DNA of 64,000 bases, taken from assembly GCA_021234535.1 (NCBI GenBank), contig CM037843.1, positions 19,127,911 through 19,191,910 of the forward strand. The letters run 5' to 3'. Source of the stretch: Stichopus chloronotus (Eukaryota; Echinodermata; Holothuroidea; Aspidochirotida; Stichopodidae). Positions 27,101-42,100 of this stretch are shown one piece after another (the first letter of the stretch is position 1; each line of letters begins with the position of its first letter). The translations under genes were made by a program, and so were the position numbers. Under the pieces are notes generated by a model, which saw only the letters and a list, made by a program, of their open reading frames with translations, did no database searches and had not been told where the DNA came from.

Positions 27101-30100
27101 TAAATATTTTCCTTGGGGCCAGCCATTTTCTTGCAGCATACATGATCCAGATCAAAAGAAAGATGTAAAATAATTCTCAAAACTAGAATAACATCCAATC
27201 TCTTACACATCAGACTAGATATGACAGAGTAACTTGATATCCAGTTTAATAATCAAAAGTTTTAACTAATTAAAAAAATCCATTTCTGAGAAGAAATGAC
27301 AGAAATTACATATATTGATCTTCCTCATTTTTAAGTAAAATATATCAATACATAGTAGATTTTGATTAACAATCAACATGGTAGTAAATACATCTTGCTT
27401 ATTGGTTCACTCCTGATAACAGACCTGTGTGGAAATCATCAACAATGATGCTTCCCAGAGTGCTAATGCGGTTGATTCTGATTCTGTGCCATTCACCATC
27501 ATCGTAGGTGAGACCACCATCTGCTGGGGTCACGCCAACAGCACCACCTTGGGGGTCAAATAGAAACCATGGCCGTCCATCCCTCAACTGCAACACCAGG
27601 TATTCTTCCTGGTTGCCCTCTGAGGCAGCGAAGAAGAGAAGAGCGTTGACGGGTGAGGAGGCCGGTCCCCTCTTGACTCTGAACTCTAAGTCAATACCTG
27701 AAGAGGGGAGAGTGACAAGTTACAGAACAGCCTAAGCAAATGGATAGACAAAAGCAGCATCATGCATCTATATAGGTGCATCTTGATGAGTACCTAATTG
27801 CTTGTCACTGTTGTCACACAGAATAGAAAAAAAAAAGTTTATGCATGACTGACATCTACAAAAAAATAGATTAATTACATGCTAATGGTGCTAAATGCTA
27901 TGAGTCTACAACACAGACAGCAACCCCAGCAATGAAGTGAAATTCAATGTAAAATGAAAAGTCATTATTTGACAACAGCAAAGGGGAAAAAATGAGAGAG
28001 CATCCTTGCGTCTATCGCAAGGATAAATTACCTATCAAAGAAGAGGTAATGACACCTGCAAACAGAATACAGATAGCACCAACCCATAAATGAGACGAAG
28101 GAAGATAAAGTACATCATGCATAACAGTGGGGGGTAAGTTTGGTATCTCATGAGGCAAGGGGGGGATAGTTATTGATCCTGTCCAGTTTCTGCTGTTTTC
28201 TTACTGTGCACTTTTAACAATTATACATTGTTATCATGTAAGATTACCTTGAGTCAGATGATCTACCGCCAAAGTGACTGTACTGAACTGTAGTGTGATA
28301 ACAGTAACAACCTTTCTTTCAAGTGCACTCACATAGTTGCTTAATTTTAACACGTAAATGGTAAAACCAGTGAACTGTGGTAGAAACTTCAAGTGCAACC
28401 TTTGCCCTATTTAAGGAGGGGGGATGCCTAGGGTAGCTGATTGGAAAGGAGGAAGAGAAAGTTTAAAAACCACTAATGTATGAAGATGATTAGAGCCTTG
28501 TGTGTAAGAAAACAAGGAGATCCTTAAGAATATCAGTTTTGCAAATAACAATCATTATCCCTTCTTCCACCCCTCCTTTCCCCCACTTCCGGTACAAATA
28601 GTAAAACAAGGTATAGACCCACAAGGAAACAAGGAAAAAGTTCAAAACATGGCAAAAAGTTTTGTAAGAGGAACAAAACATGTGGAATATATTATTTTCA
28701 CTACATCCATCACAAACATATTTCCTTCTCTTTCAAGGCTCTTGTAAATTGGAAGCGATTTATCTGTACCTGTGTACGCTGATACAGGCAATACTGATGC
28801 AGGGAACTTATAATATCCAGCTCCGGTGAATCTCGCTCCTTTCTCAACCCTTGGTGGAGGTGATGAGAAGGCCACTGGGGACCTCTGCAGTGTGTATCCA
28901 GGTTCTGGACCATTTGGATTCAGAGGGGCACTCCATGAGACAAGCATAGAAGTAGCATTCTGCCCTTCAACCAAAGGAGCCATTTGATCAGTGGGCGCTA
29001 GAGGAGGAATGAAAACAGACTTAAGCTGGATACCACAGCGACTGCTGGAAAAGGCAATGTTAAATACGTCTGAATGTTCTTTTTGAAGATTTGATATCTC
29101 TGAAAATTAACATCACCCAAAATACACATATCTTCCAAGGTGATTATATCTGTGACAAAAGAAATAGGTACATACTGCTGAAAACACTACACAATTCAAG
29201 TTCCTACGAATCAAACTTTCCAAAATGTAACAGGAATGCAAGACTTTTTCTAGTGCAGGACAAAAATGAGAGCTCCATCTGGTCAAATGATGTCAGTTTT
29301 ACATGCATGCAAAATTTAAGTAGTCACTGAGAACCAATGTTCCCTTACAATGAATTCTTTGGAAAAGGCTTGATGCTATACTCACCAGCTGGTAGAGTCC
29401 TGCCCGATCCTTTTTCACTCTCAACACAGCCAAGACTGTTGCAGACTTTCACAACAAAGGAATAATCTCGATAAGGATCCAAGCCCTCCACTTCATAATG
29501 GCGTGAACTGCCATTGTTAGAATATATGAGCTGAAGCATACAAAAACAAAAAGTTCACAGTAAAATGTCATCTTTGGGACTTTTAAGCAGAGTTTACAAC
29601 TTTGATTTATTTTCCTGGCTGACAAAAAATTGTCTGTATCTCACTGCAAAAAATATTGTTCACATTAACATATCAATAACTTTGTTCCAAACTCCCTGCC
29701 TTTGAGTCCATATGACCACAGAAACACTGAAAAAGCATTTCTGACATTTACAACAAATATTTAAAGACTATTACACAGGCCAAATAATAAAAAGTAGCCT
29801 TTTCTTTCATTGATGTTCACTTTTTTTTCCGGTGGGACTTATTTCCAAATGCCATACCACTGATTTTAAATTACACATATTCAAAGCTATATTGATGATT
29901 CAGCGAAATGACCCATATCGAAATACAAACTTTTTGAGGAATCCTGTTTACGCATGGGGCACTCATCAGAAATAAAGCTAAGCTGTACAAGCCTAGGACA
30001 AACAAATCAACAAGTCCGTTCTTTAGAACTCACACAAACTGAATTAAAAAGTATGATTTATCTACAAGTACCTTATACAAAGCCTCTCAAATATTTCTAT

Positions 30101-33100
30101 CACAAAGTGCTGTTGTAATCAGTCTCAGTTTTTCAGGCATTTATGCAACATCGAAACAATATTCTTTACAATTAGGCTTACACTGAAACGCTGACTCATT
30201 ATAGGAGCATTTCAGACATTTTACGCCTTTTAAACTATCTTTACAATGCAAAAATAGAAAGTATTGCAAACTTTCCTCCAATTCTCATATTCTGCATAAT
30301 TATCCCTCATGCCACATGATAGTGAAATTGATCCTTAAAAACAAACCTGGAGGAATTCTGGAGGAGCGAATGGAATAGTAGAAGTGACGATCTGATAGAG
30401 GGAGTATTCGATGATAACACCCCTGACCTCTTGATCAGACGGCTGATTCCACGTCACATTTAATGAGGTACTTGAAGTACCCTGAGCAGACGGGGATGGC
30501 ATGAACACTGGCACTATATTGATACAAAGAATAAAAAGAGATTTTTGAGTCACAGAGATAAGTTTCTAGGTGTACAGATGACATACAAGTTTTAACAAGA
30601 AAGAAGTTTATAGCATTTGAAAGGACATAAACAGGCCGTCTGTGAAATGAAATTAAAGAAGACACCTCAAAAATACATCAGGCTGTGCCAAACATTGAGT
30701 AAAATTCAGCTTTTTTTTGTTAATGACTGACAACATTGACAAAGATTGACATGATTTGACATGATTCAATGGGTCGACTTGAAAGTTTGCTACTTCCCAG
30801 GGTGATATGCCAACATCAAGTGGGGGCAAACAACAATTTCCATGTAGTAGATATCACTCCTAATTTGCATGTAACATATCACAAATTGTCAATGGGGGTT
30901 TGAACTTCAAACAGGGGACACACACACACAAATAAAGCTGCAATGGATGTCACAAAACCTATCATAAGAGTAAATCGTGGCAAGTGGAAAATGTCCTCTG
31001 AATCACTCTGGCAGAGACGGTCGTGAGATTCCTTTCGGTTGAAAGAAATTTCTTTGACAAACCTGCTTCAAATGATCTGAAGGCTACCCAGTCACTTTCT
31101 CCAGTGCCTGCCTGTGTTTTGGCAGTGACCTTGAACTCATACAATGTGAACGGCAGTACACCTTCGTACGTGAAATTTGTGGCAGGTGGATGGGCCGGTT
31201 CTTCCCGCAAGTTCACCACAGGTCGAGGGTTGTACCATCCGGCTGGATAGAATATTCTGGTTTCAGGAGGATCTCTGACACCATCAGCATTTGGTGGTCC
31301 TCTGACGAATAACTCGTAGTGAGTAATGATGCCTGAAATGAAAGAAAACTTTAAGGAATATGATGCAAAATGACAGAGAACGGTTACGTACTGAAACTAA
31401 GCAAAAGGATGAAACTTGATGGAAATCAGCCTGCTAAATGCAAAATCAACAGAGATTCCCTGACTGTCAATTAGTCCAAATTTTCTTAATTACCATTTGC
31501 CTCCAGCGGATGGTCCCAGCTCACCAACAGGGATGATTGGTCGATAGCTGTAATAGTTGGAGGTACTACCCCTTCAGGGGCAGCACTTTCAGTAAAAGCA
31601 GTAACAGGCTGGCCCTGACCGCAGGAACCCTCAGTGCACACAGTTAGAGTGAAGGTGTAGTTGCTGAATGGCACAAGATCAGATGCCTCATACTCTGTGT
31701 CCAGGCCAGAATAGTGTTCCATGGGTGGGGATGGATTGCTGGGGGTCACAGAGGTCAATATGTAATTGATCACTGGTGCTGACAGATCTGTATTGGTGGT
31801 ATGAGAGGGGACAAATAAAAGTTATTTTAGTCATCAGTTCTGAGACAAAGTCATTCAACAATTGCAATGTCACTAGATTCGAATAATCTCATTTAGCCAA
31901 AATTTCCACAGAAAAACACAGACTTGTTCAATCTATCTACGTCTTATCGTAATCTATCGCATCCACTGTTTGATATCCAAAATTGATACCTGTATATGTT
32001 ACCTAAACCATGAGAAGAAAGCTGGATATAACTGATCTCTTTACAGTTTACATCCGAATAGGATAAAATTATGCGACGAAAGATGGATCAATTCCAATCC
32101 CTTCACGTTTTACTTAAACAATTGCAAGCCCTGAGATAGAAGTTGAGTCAAATTCATCCCTTCAAAATTTGCACAATGACAACATCCTGCACTGACACAT
32201 GTATCTGTGTAATTCATCTGTATGTATTTCACATATACCACGTCATATCTCTAAAGATTGAGAGGTCACTAACTACAAGAAGCACTTACCAGATGGTTTA
32301 CTCCATGCAAAGTTTGCAGATCTGCTCCTAACATTCGATACAGTGAGAACATCAAATCCAGCCGGTATGGCATCAGGGGTCCTAGCTATGACAGGAGGGC
32401 TCTGTGTGAAACCTGCAGGGTTCGACGCTTCGATAACATATGAGTAGGTAGTGTAAGGAGTCAGAGAGGAATCCTGGTATGTCTGAATACCTGATTTTAC
32501 AAGAGAAGGAACATCAAGGATACGTTGTATCGTACGTTAATACACACGTTAATGTTAAGACCCAACCAAAACTAGGAGAGATGTAGCATTTGTAACAATT
32601 ATGCAAAGTCTTTACGTTTTGACAGTTCACAAGGGGCCTTTGACTATTAAAAGGATATTAACTTACACAACAGTGGCGCATGAACAACACAGATATTGTT
32701 GTCATCAACAAACAATATGCGATAATACCAAAAATGTAAGAGTTAAATCCAAACAATACTTATATCCACCAATCCTCAAGGTGTAAGTAGTAGGTTTGGA
32801 GCAGAAGACTTACTGTTCCACAAGTCACCAAAGAGTCCTGTGGTCACTCTAGTTCCATTTCTAATGACAGTGTACTCTCTGATTACACCATTTGGTTGAT
32901 CAGGAGGCCCCCAGGAGAGGCTTAGAGCATAAGGGCTGACAGGTAGCCAAGTTGGTGGAGGCTGCTGCTCAGGTTCTGGGGAGGCAAGAATATCAATGTC
33001 ACAGAACCACCTGACAGTAATAATGTTTGTTGGTATACATTGTTGAAAAACCAATGTGAGATGAGCACTTGTTAATTGTAATTGTTTTTGACAAAATCAT

Positions 33101-36100
33101 AAAACAAATTGTATGATAATACTGATGAAGCACATTACACTGAGTTTGAAAACACTAACAATATGAAATCAATCCAAAATGAAAACAAATATGATAGTGA
33201 ACTAGAAATGGTCAAGAATCATATAGAAAACAAAATAACCTTACACTAAGAACAAAGTCAATGTTGTTAATCTTTGTCTCATTTAAATATCACACTACCA
33301 GAGTGATTTGTCACGATATAAGAAACATTAAAGTCAACCTCATGAACAAAGATTCCAACAAAAATGGGAACCACCAACTGAAACAAATGAAGAATCATGC
33401 AAAAAACAGACAGTGGTAGGAAAAAAGAGTTGGTCAAAAACACATTGTATTAGAAAATAAACTTTGAAGTTGGTTGCAAATTATGTTAGCCCATTTTCAT
33501 ACTTCTTATCTACTTCTATTTTCCAGTCTGGGAACATTTTAGACTTCAATTGACAGAAGAATGTATGCAACACATGTGCACACACAGACAAATGATAAAA
33601 TAAGAATTTACTTTCAGACAACGAATACACCAGTGGACAGGGTGAAAAATTGGATGCAAGCAATTTTGCCAAACTTACTAAAGAGAATGACAGAGGCAGA
33701 AGTCTAAGGAAGAATGGCAATTGCTTTAATTTCCATGGCAACAAGAAAATTCCACTATGCTTCAAATGAGCATTAAGTTACAAAGGCTATGTCTTTAATG
33801 TACCTTTGGTGCACCCCTGTGGGTTACTCTCTTGCAGATTACTAGACCCTGCCTGGCAGATGCTGCAGCTTCTTCCAGTCACAAGTTCCTTGCAAGGGCA
33901 CTGGCCAGTGAGTGCGTCACAGATGGTGCCAGTGCTACCGCGGGTATCACAGTTGCAGGAATCACAACTGGACAAACAGAGAGAGAGGATGGAGAAGTAA
34001 AAATGCTTAATCCAATCTGTGCATTTGCTCTCAAATATCATTTAGCCCATCACTGATGTATCTATTCATACAAGGAAAACTTTTTCTTCTGCAGGAAACC
34101 GACATTTTGTCACTGGAATTAACATTAAATCAAGAAAGATTTTCTACAAGCAGCAGTTCTTCGTTCATGAAATGGGAGGGGGTTTGGTAGTTTCACAGTT
34201 TGTCCTTCCTCCATTAAACACCACTGGTTGCCTAATTGCAAACTTGTGCACCTTTAAATGATCTACGGATATTTAAATATACCCCTGGATATTTAAATAT
34301 GCATTTTAAAAAAATTCACAGCAATAAACAGTTTTCAATGTACCTGAAGCAAGGAGCCACATGGAAAACTATTTTTTGTGAAAAATAAGCTAGGTATACA
34401 TATTTCTCAAAACAAGGTCTATACTACTTTACGTGACATTTCTGATAAATAGTTTTCTGCTGACATCACACATTGGTGGCATATAACCATCCTTTCATAG
34501 CATCAAAAGGCTCTCCTGTGGCAGTAACCATTGAAAGTCTACTTCACTACCACCTTAAACAAGATTTCATGATGATATTATGCCAAACAACTACTACTTC
34601 TTACCTCCCTACAGATGCATCAAAGTTGAAGTATCCTGGAAGGCAAGAGTCACACTGCATTCCGGTTACCCCTGAATCACCTCCACGACAAACACACTGT
34701 CCATTTGTTGAATTACAAGGGACACCGCTCTGAGTGCCTAAGGGGTCGCACATACACTCCTGACATCCATCTCCAATGGGACTGATAAAATATCCTGGAT
34801 AAAGGGCAATGAAATGGTTTAACTCTTTGTTGCTGAATTCTTCCATAGCCACACATTGCCACATTGAGGTACAAAAACTTAGAAATCCTGATCGATGACT
34901 TGTTGATACATCAAAAAAATAAATACAAATAAAAAAATAAATACAAATAATTAAATTATTCAGCTAACTGCTCATGTCCTTACCATACATGTACCATACT
35001 ACTGACTCTTTCAGGGTGAATCCTAGACCATTGGCATAATGAGAGACACATCTTTTCACAAAATAGAAATACATATGATATCCCTCAAATCAATTATGAG
35101 TAATGATATAACATGACAAAGACAAGATAAAAGTTAATTAAAACAAAAACTTCTCCTAAAGATTGAATTTAGACGATCACTGCTAACCTGATGAGCAGGT
35201 ATCACATCGTCTACCCTGCCTGTTAGTCAGACAAGGACACTGGCCCGTGTTCTGGTTGCAGAAGCCTCCGAAAGATGTCCCGGAGGGATCGCAATTGCAC
35301 GGCGAGCACCCACCCTCGTCATCTGCATTCAGTCCATACGTATCTGGGGCACACTGATTGCACGTCCGTCCTACGACGTTGGCCTTACACCGACACTGAC
35401 CACTGGAATCATCGCAGGATGCAGATCCATTGACAGTTCCTGCAGTGTTACATGAACAGGCTGTGCAGATACCTAGCAGATTGTATGAATTCTCTTGGCA
35501 CTGGTCACATCTCCTGCCCTGTTTAAAAAAAAAAAATCAGTTAAAAAACAATCGTAGCCGTGAAAACACTTTGAAGAACTTTATGGACATCTTATGCTAG
35601 TCTCTATATCTTATGTTGATTACTATATACACAAACTGGTGTCTGTTGCTCATAAAATTGCCTGTATTGTTCAAAATCTCTGACTCTCTGGGTAAATTCA
35701 TTTGTTGCATCCTTTCCCATTTAAGCATTTACAACGACACCTCTTTACTGAAAATACAACAAGAAGATTACGTATGACTTAAACATAATTAAGGTTTGTA
35801 TCAAACTGAAATTATTCACAATTATCACATTTCATGCATTCAAAATGTTAAAAAAAACGGGAATGTTGTACTTGGGAGTCAATTTCCTTGCATTCTTCGA
35901 AGTTCATTAACAAATCATTTCTTACCATAGTCCTCAGCTGGCAGACACATTGGCCAGTATCTTTGTCACAGCTAGTTCCGGGGACTGTCCCCCTTGCATC
36001 GCAGTCACAGTGCTGGCACCCCTGAATACCGAGGCCAAAGAACCCATCTTTGCATTCATCACAGAATAATCCCTGTGTTGATGTCTCACAAGGACACTGA

Positions 36101-39100
36101 CCGTTGTTAGGGTTACAGTAGATGCCTGTGGAGCCACCATCATGACACTGGCATAGCTGACAGCCGAGTGGATTGCTGGCGCTGAGATTATAGTAACCGT
36201 AATTGCAGGAATCACAACGGTCACCTGTGAATAATAAAACACACATCCACATTTATGCATCATGTCAGCAAAGGCACTTTATGGCACAGAACTTTTCTTG
36301 TAAATGATCAGCAGAAAGGGGGGGAGATTTAAACTAAGGAAAGGCACTGACTTTGACAACTTAGATGTAAAGCTGAATATGAGTAAGTAACTTTGATTCC
36401 CTCTCTGTTTCTGGTGAGGCATGCAACCATTTGGCCATCAACTGTTCTTCATACATTTACATTACCACTTGCTTTGCCAACCCTACTCTTGAAGAAGACT
36501 TATTATAAAGCACCCAGCAAAAGTCCATGTCCAGGTAATTTCCACAACAACAACAGATAAACTTTGCTCACCAAGCAAGGTAGTAAATGATTGAACATCT
36601 CTGGGGGTGGGGCTTCCATCGAACTCACCGATGACGTTAGCTTTACAGTCACAGCCTCCAGACACTGTATCACAGCTGCCTGAGGTTGATCCGGCAGGAT
36701 CACAGAGACATTCTTCACAGCCTTGTGGGTTGTCATCTTGTAGGTTAAAGTATCCGTTCCTGCAGGTGTCACACGTGCGGCCCTGGACGTTCAACTTGCA
36801 GTTACACTGGCCTCCAATCTGAAATTATTAGCATATCCAGTTCAGAAGAACATAGCCACTTTATTCTTTAATATAACTTTTAACACTTTGTCTGTCAATC
36901 CACAGAAATATCACTGGAGAGGATAACTGCAGCAGACTGGTGTAAGGTGTATGTTCCTTCAAATAGGATATTCTTGAACAGTTTGTAAATAGTGTTACTT
37001 TGTTTGCATCAGTTGTATCAATCAGCTGTCCAACTGCTTGTACTCTGCTTGAGTAGAGACAAATGTCAAAGTTTCTCACAAAATAGTTTTATCCTACTAA
37101 ACACAGCAGCATGTGATCTAATTTCTTAACATCCAACCCTTTAAGCTATTTAAATTGATAAAAATGTTTGATTTCAGTATCAGCTGGTTTGTCCTATTCC
37201 AACTGTGCATTCAATATTGCTGTTCAGTTGTCATCAGAATATTGGACTGACCGAGATCAGCAAATTTAGGGGGATAAATGGTGGGACAATAAAATAATCT
37301 TGTCAATGCTTCTCAAGTAACGAGAGATTCAAGTAAATTCTGAGCACATCGACTTCCAGCTCCTCATCCTCTCCTTTTCATTCGACCAATCAAGAATATC
37401 TGGTCAAATTGGTCAAATGGCTCTGCTGAGCTTTTAATCTTTAGCAGTTGTCTCTCTAAAACTTTCTTTTCATTTTGAAGGACGCAATGCTTTAATTCCC
37501 GTCAAATGTAAATACATGATAATCTACCATGTCGATACAAACGAGAAATGCTCTACTCACAGGTTCACAATCGAATGATCCTCCCACTGTGCCATTGGCA
37601 TTGCAGAGGCAAGGGGAGCAAACATCAAAGGCATCCAGCGCTTGTCCTTCCTCTCTGTAGAATCCAGTTCGACACTCATCACAGAGACGACCCTGGGTGT
37701 TGTGCATGCAGTCGACACAAACACCCCCGCCTCCTCTGCAGTATAAAAAATATAACATTTTACAGTTCAGCAAAATTGGGAAACAGGTTAAGTAAATTTT
37801 TCTGACAGTCATTTCTGACCTGCTGTTCTTTGACTGGTTCTGAGAGTCAGAGGTGAAACTCTGGACCTAACATTGTCTCCTTGTCTCATTTTCAAACGAT
37901 GTTTGACCAAACGCATATCACAGGCTCATTTGTTATGACTTAACCTCTGCCAAATCTTATGTCTGAAATATTATAGAGAATGTGTGGAGAACACAGAGAA
38001 CTTTGTAACCATCTGTTATGAGGGACATTGGTTGCAAAGTTTGCCTTGTGCCCATCAATAACAAAAGTCAGTATCAAATACTCATCACCTGTATAAATAA
38101 TGGTAAAAAACATTACTAGATTTGAATTGGCAACTTGCAATGACTAGTATTTAAAAGTGTTACCTGTCGTGATCATCGGGGTAAGGGTCCACAGAACTAT
38201 TGTAGACACAGCTCAAAGCATGTCCATGACACAGGCATGGTTTGCAGTTGTAGGCATTGCTCCAGTCTCCATGACGATACGGTTTGTCATTGTACAGTGA
38301 CTCACATCTTTCACACTGCAATAAACAAGAAACCAGAAATGTTGTACTCTACTTTTAATTTATAACACTTTGCTCTCACTTAGCAGCAACAAATGTGATA
38401 CATTTCTAAGGCTTCTAAGGCTGATGGAGATGCATTTCCTAACCCTAACTCAATGATAATGTCAGAGAGATGCAATTTTTTTCCTTTTTGGGTGACTAGT
38501 GACTAGTGACTAGTTCTGTCAAAAAAAAGTTAACCCTATACACACAAACCTAGTGCTCAAGTTAAGCATGCACTGACTTGCCATAAGTTTTATTACTCCT
38601 TATAATAATGATTATTCATCAAACTAATCACGTCACATCACCAAATCCTTCCATTTTGTTTTGTAAGGTTTCACATTTGCATACCGAGACATGTTTATCA
38701 TACTTAAACATGTCACAAGGTTATGTCAGACACAAGAGGTAAGGTTAGGGAATTTGTGGATGCATCGGGAATGCATCACATCATGTTACTGATTGAGTGG
38801 TCAGGTAGGAAAAGTGTTAAAATGTCTGTCAAAACATACAAAATTTAGGGAATGTATCACTGAAAACTTGTCACAGTCAGTAAAGAATACTGTAAGCCCA
38901 CACTTCCATCATTAGATGAGCCTAACATTGCATCTTATGTCTTGGTCTTTGAGTAATAAGGCAATTGACAGACGACTGTCATACATGGTATTCAACATAA
39001 ATGTAAGCACCCAAGAGCATATTAAGATTCTTATTTGGGATTAACTGCAGTTTGCCCATAATATCAGCAATTGTAAACACCTTTAGTTTGAGCTGCCAAT

Positions 39101-42100
39101 GCTTATGAAAAAGATCAAATATCTGACTTTTCATTAGTTCTTACATTTCTGCCAGTCGTAAAGCTCTCGAGAAGACAATCGCACTGATAAGGATCAGCTT
39201 CTGTGTCACAGGAAGATGCGTGACCATTACACTGACATCTAAAGACAAACAGAAAAAGCAGAGGGTCATTTTAAATCAAATAACCAGATCACATTACAAT
39301 CAGATCGTCAATCGAGGGCAAACTGACACTTGATGAATGCACAAGCAATACAGTTTTGAAAAACCAGATCATTACAAATTACTGCCAGTACCTGATAAAG
39401 CATTCAAACTACTGTCGCGTTAACTAAAAGTTCCCACTTAAACATTAAAGGCACATCAATTAATCGATATGGTGGGGCAGTGGAACTAGCTCATTGCTAC
39501 TGAGGCCATACACTCTTTTTCCCACAATGAAGACAAAAATAACTTTCGTGGAACAAAATGAAAAAGTGCAGCTGTCACAAACCTTGTGCTGACAGTCACT
39601 TCTTCTATTCCATAATATCTATGTCTGCTATGCGTAACGTAGTAATGTCCTTCCATCCTAATTCGTACTTGAGTGGCCAAGGCAAATTCCAAGAGGTCGG
39701 GGGTGTTGAAGAAGTCGTTGTATCCAGGCCTCTGATTTGGTTCTGCTGCTAACAGCTGGAAGGTGATGTTGCTCTTTGAATAGAGCGGATTGCTTTTGGA
39801 AATTAAAAGGAAAAAAAAGGTATAGTGAAAAAACACCACTTTGTGCTAATGAAAGCTTGATTTCCATGATATTGCAACGCTTTTGAATAACCACACAAAG
39901 AAAATACAGTCATGATGAGATTCCAGTCAAGTGAGGAGATACAAGACCTACCAAGCTATAGCTTTAGATACAAACTGACAAAACACCCTGGTACTGTGGA
40001 TGGTTAAAATGAGAGGGGAAATGGTAGTCCACATTAGTCCTGATGCCAAATTGATGGCATTCCTATTTGTTACCTAAGTCACAAGGTAAAGAAGGCTGAG
40101 AATGAAGCAACTTTAGTATTTGACCCAGAACGTGCACTTGCTGAAAGGAATATTACCACCACTCATCATGCAGCATACCTGTCAAACTGGATGCAATTTA
40201 CTGACGTAGCCAATTGAAGAGGTCCATCGTTTGGTAAGCTGAAGTGAGAGCAATCCTCTGCGAAATACTGCCAGGGTTCCCAGTCATCGGAGTCTCTCTT
40301 CTTCCTGGATATCATAAGGGCCGTCGGTTGCGGACTGTAAAACTGCAGCACCACGTAGAACACCTGACGAAATGAAGGAAACATCTGAGATAATTCACTG
40401 GCTCGATGGAGACAGACTTTCCGTGACAGATGGCAATTGGATGAGAGTTTTAGGATGCAGGCAACTATCCCAAGTTAAAGCAGTAGAAAGTCACATCCTA
40501 CCTACCATGGAAACTATTGTCAAAGTGACAGAAAATGAAACAAGTTTTAATCTATGCAAATTGATGGTACCTTATAAAGTTCAACCTTGCAACAAAGTTT
40601 AAGTTTGTATTGAAACAATATAAAAATTCAAAAGCAAAAATCTTATGCCCTTCAAATACAAATTTTGTATGCAACTTTGCCTGAATGTTAATTTTACTAC
40701 ATGTTTAACTATAACGGGCCTGGCATATATCTAAACTATCCTTCTACCGAAGTAGTTCACTGACAGTAGAGCATTAGTCTACAACATTTACAATGCAAAA
40801 CATTTTGTAAATTTGTATGCATATGAATAAATCATTAGATGTCAGGGGTGTGTTGAATGTTGTGGACGACATATTTTGAAAACTGTACTGTCATCACAAA
40901 TTGTGAAGAATCCTAACAATGTTGACCACAACATACTTTCAGAACTACAAACCTGAGAGTTGAAGTACAAACCTGGTACTGCCCATTACTGAGATCGATA
41001 TCCAGTGTTAAATCATCCACAAAGTTAGAGACCCAATAAGTGCTGTGGTCACCATCGTTGGCATAGGTGAGAGGATGGGCATCACCATTCAACCTCATCA
41101 CTTCATCACTGGTTGTATCTGGAACTCCATTCTGTATACAGTATCTGTGGCATGAAAAGATACTTTCAGGAATAAGTTCACAGTTGGAGTTATTTCCATT
41201 GATTTGCATATTTGACAGCACAAGTATATGTGACTAACAAAAACTTCATGATACTGTAAGCATGGAAAAAAGGAACTGTTATAAGTAGATTCATTTATTT
41301 ACTGTCTTATACTTAAAAATAAATATTATATAATGCACATGGTTATGTACAGCTGGTGCAATGATGTTCAATAAAGTAAATTCTCACCTGCTATTGGCAG
41401 GGTTTATCCTAGGGTGGCTGTCAGGACATCTGCACTCAGACTGAACATGTAACTCAGGAAAGTGACCAGTTGCCAGTTCCTCAATCTCCCGATTAGTGAG
41501 GGTATTCTGGAACACACGCAAGTCCTGCATTCTACCCACAAACTGTGTAGCACCTTTAAAATCAATTGATACAATTATTCCTTAACTTCCGTTGGCTGAA
41601 TACTTCAGCCGTCAGGTGACTTTTGTTGATTGTTTGAACTGGGAGCATAGTTATATGTTTACATGTACTTCATCCACCAAATTAGAAATTAGGTTAAACT
41701 AATGACTCACAATTGATATGAAAAAGTTTTCATGCTCCTTGTATCCCTCTTCCTCCACCCACCCCCCCCCCCCCCTTCTCTCTGTCAAGCTTTTAATATA
41801 ATAGAAGCAATCAAGTTTCCATAATCCTGTACCTTGTATGCCAAAAACCTGTCCTCAACCTCATTTCTCTCACATCATTCCTCAAAGACAAAAGGATGAA
41901 ATGATGTCAACTGTAAATCACAGGAAAATTCTAACAAAATGTTGGATTGTAATAAAATTAGTACGAATTTACAAGGATAAACTTACATGTCTCCACGCAC
42001 CTCACTCTACACTACACCGTTAAACATTGTAAATGTCTGTTCATGATGTACCTGTACTTATCAGTTTATGCTGGAAATAATTGTGTCAAATCAAATTTAC

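Larger units (their letters stand above)
25611..31062. other. introns 19-24 of usherin (between listed exons)
   Basis: Introns 25611-26462, 26754-27424, 27698-28769, 28998-29385, 29531-30346 and 30514-31062. I see no additional exon, RNA gene or clear mobile element. Confidence 0.6.
31788..36628. other. introns 11-17 of usherin (between listed exons)
   Basis: Introns 31788-32289, 32491-32813, 32976-33803, 33968-34604, 34795-35187, 35519-35925 and 36225-36628. The first has about three diverged ~62-base units near 31990-32170. The word atatttaaatat occurs twice near 34270-34300. Otherwise nothing. Confidence 0.6.

Noticed and set aside
27399..27425. Reading through the weak exon 23 donor
   Set aside because: Reading on gives a stop after LLSGVNQ. 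Splicing at GTCTGT joins in phase to exon 24 and restores the LamG motif TTGVYVGG.
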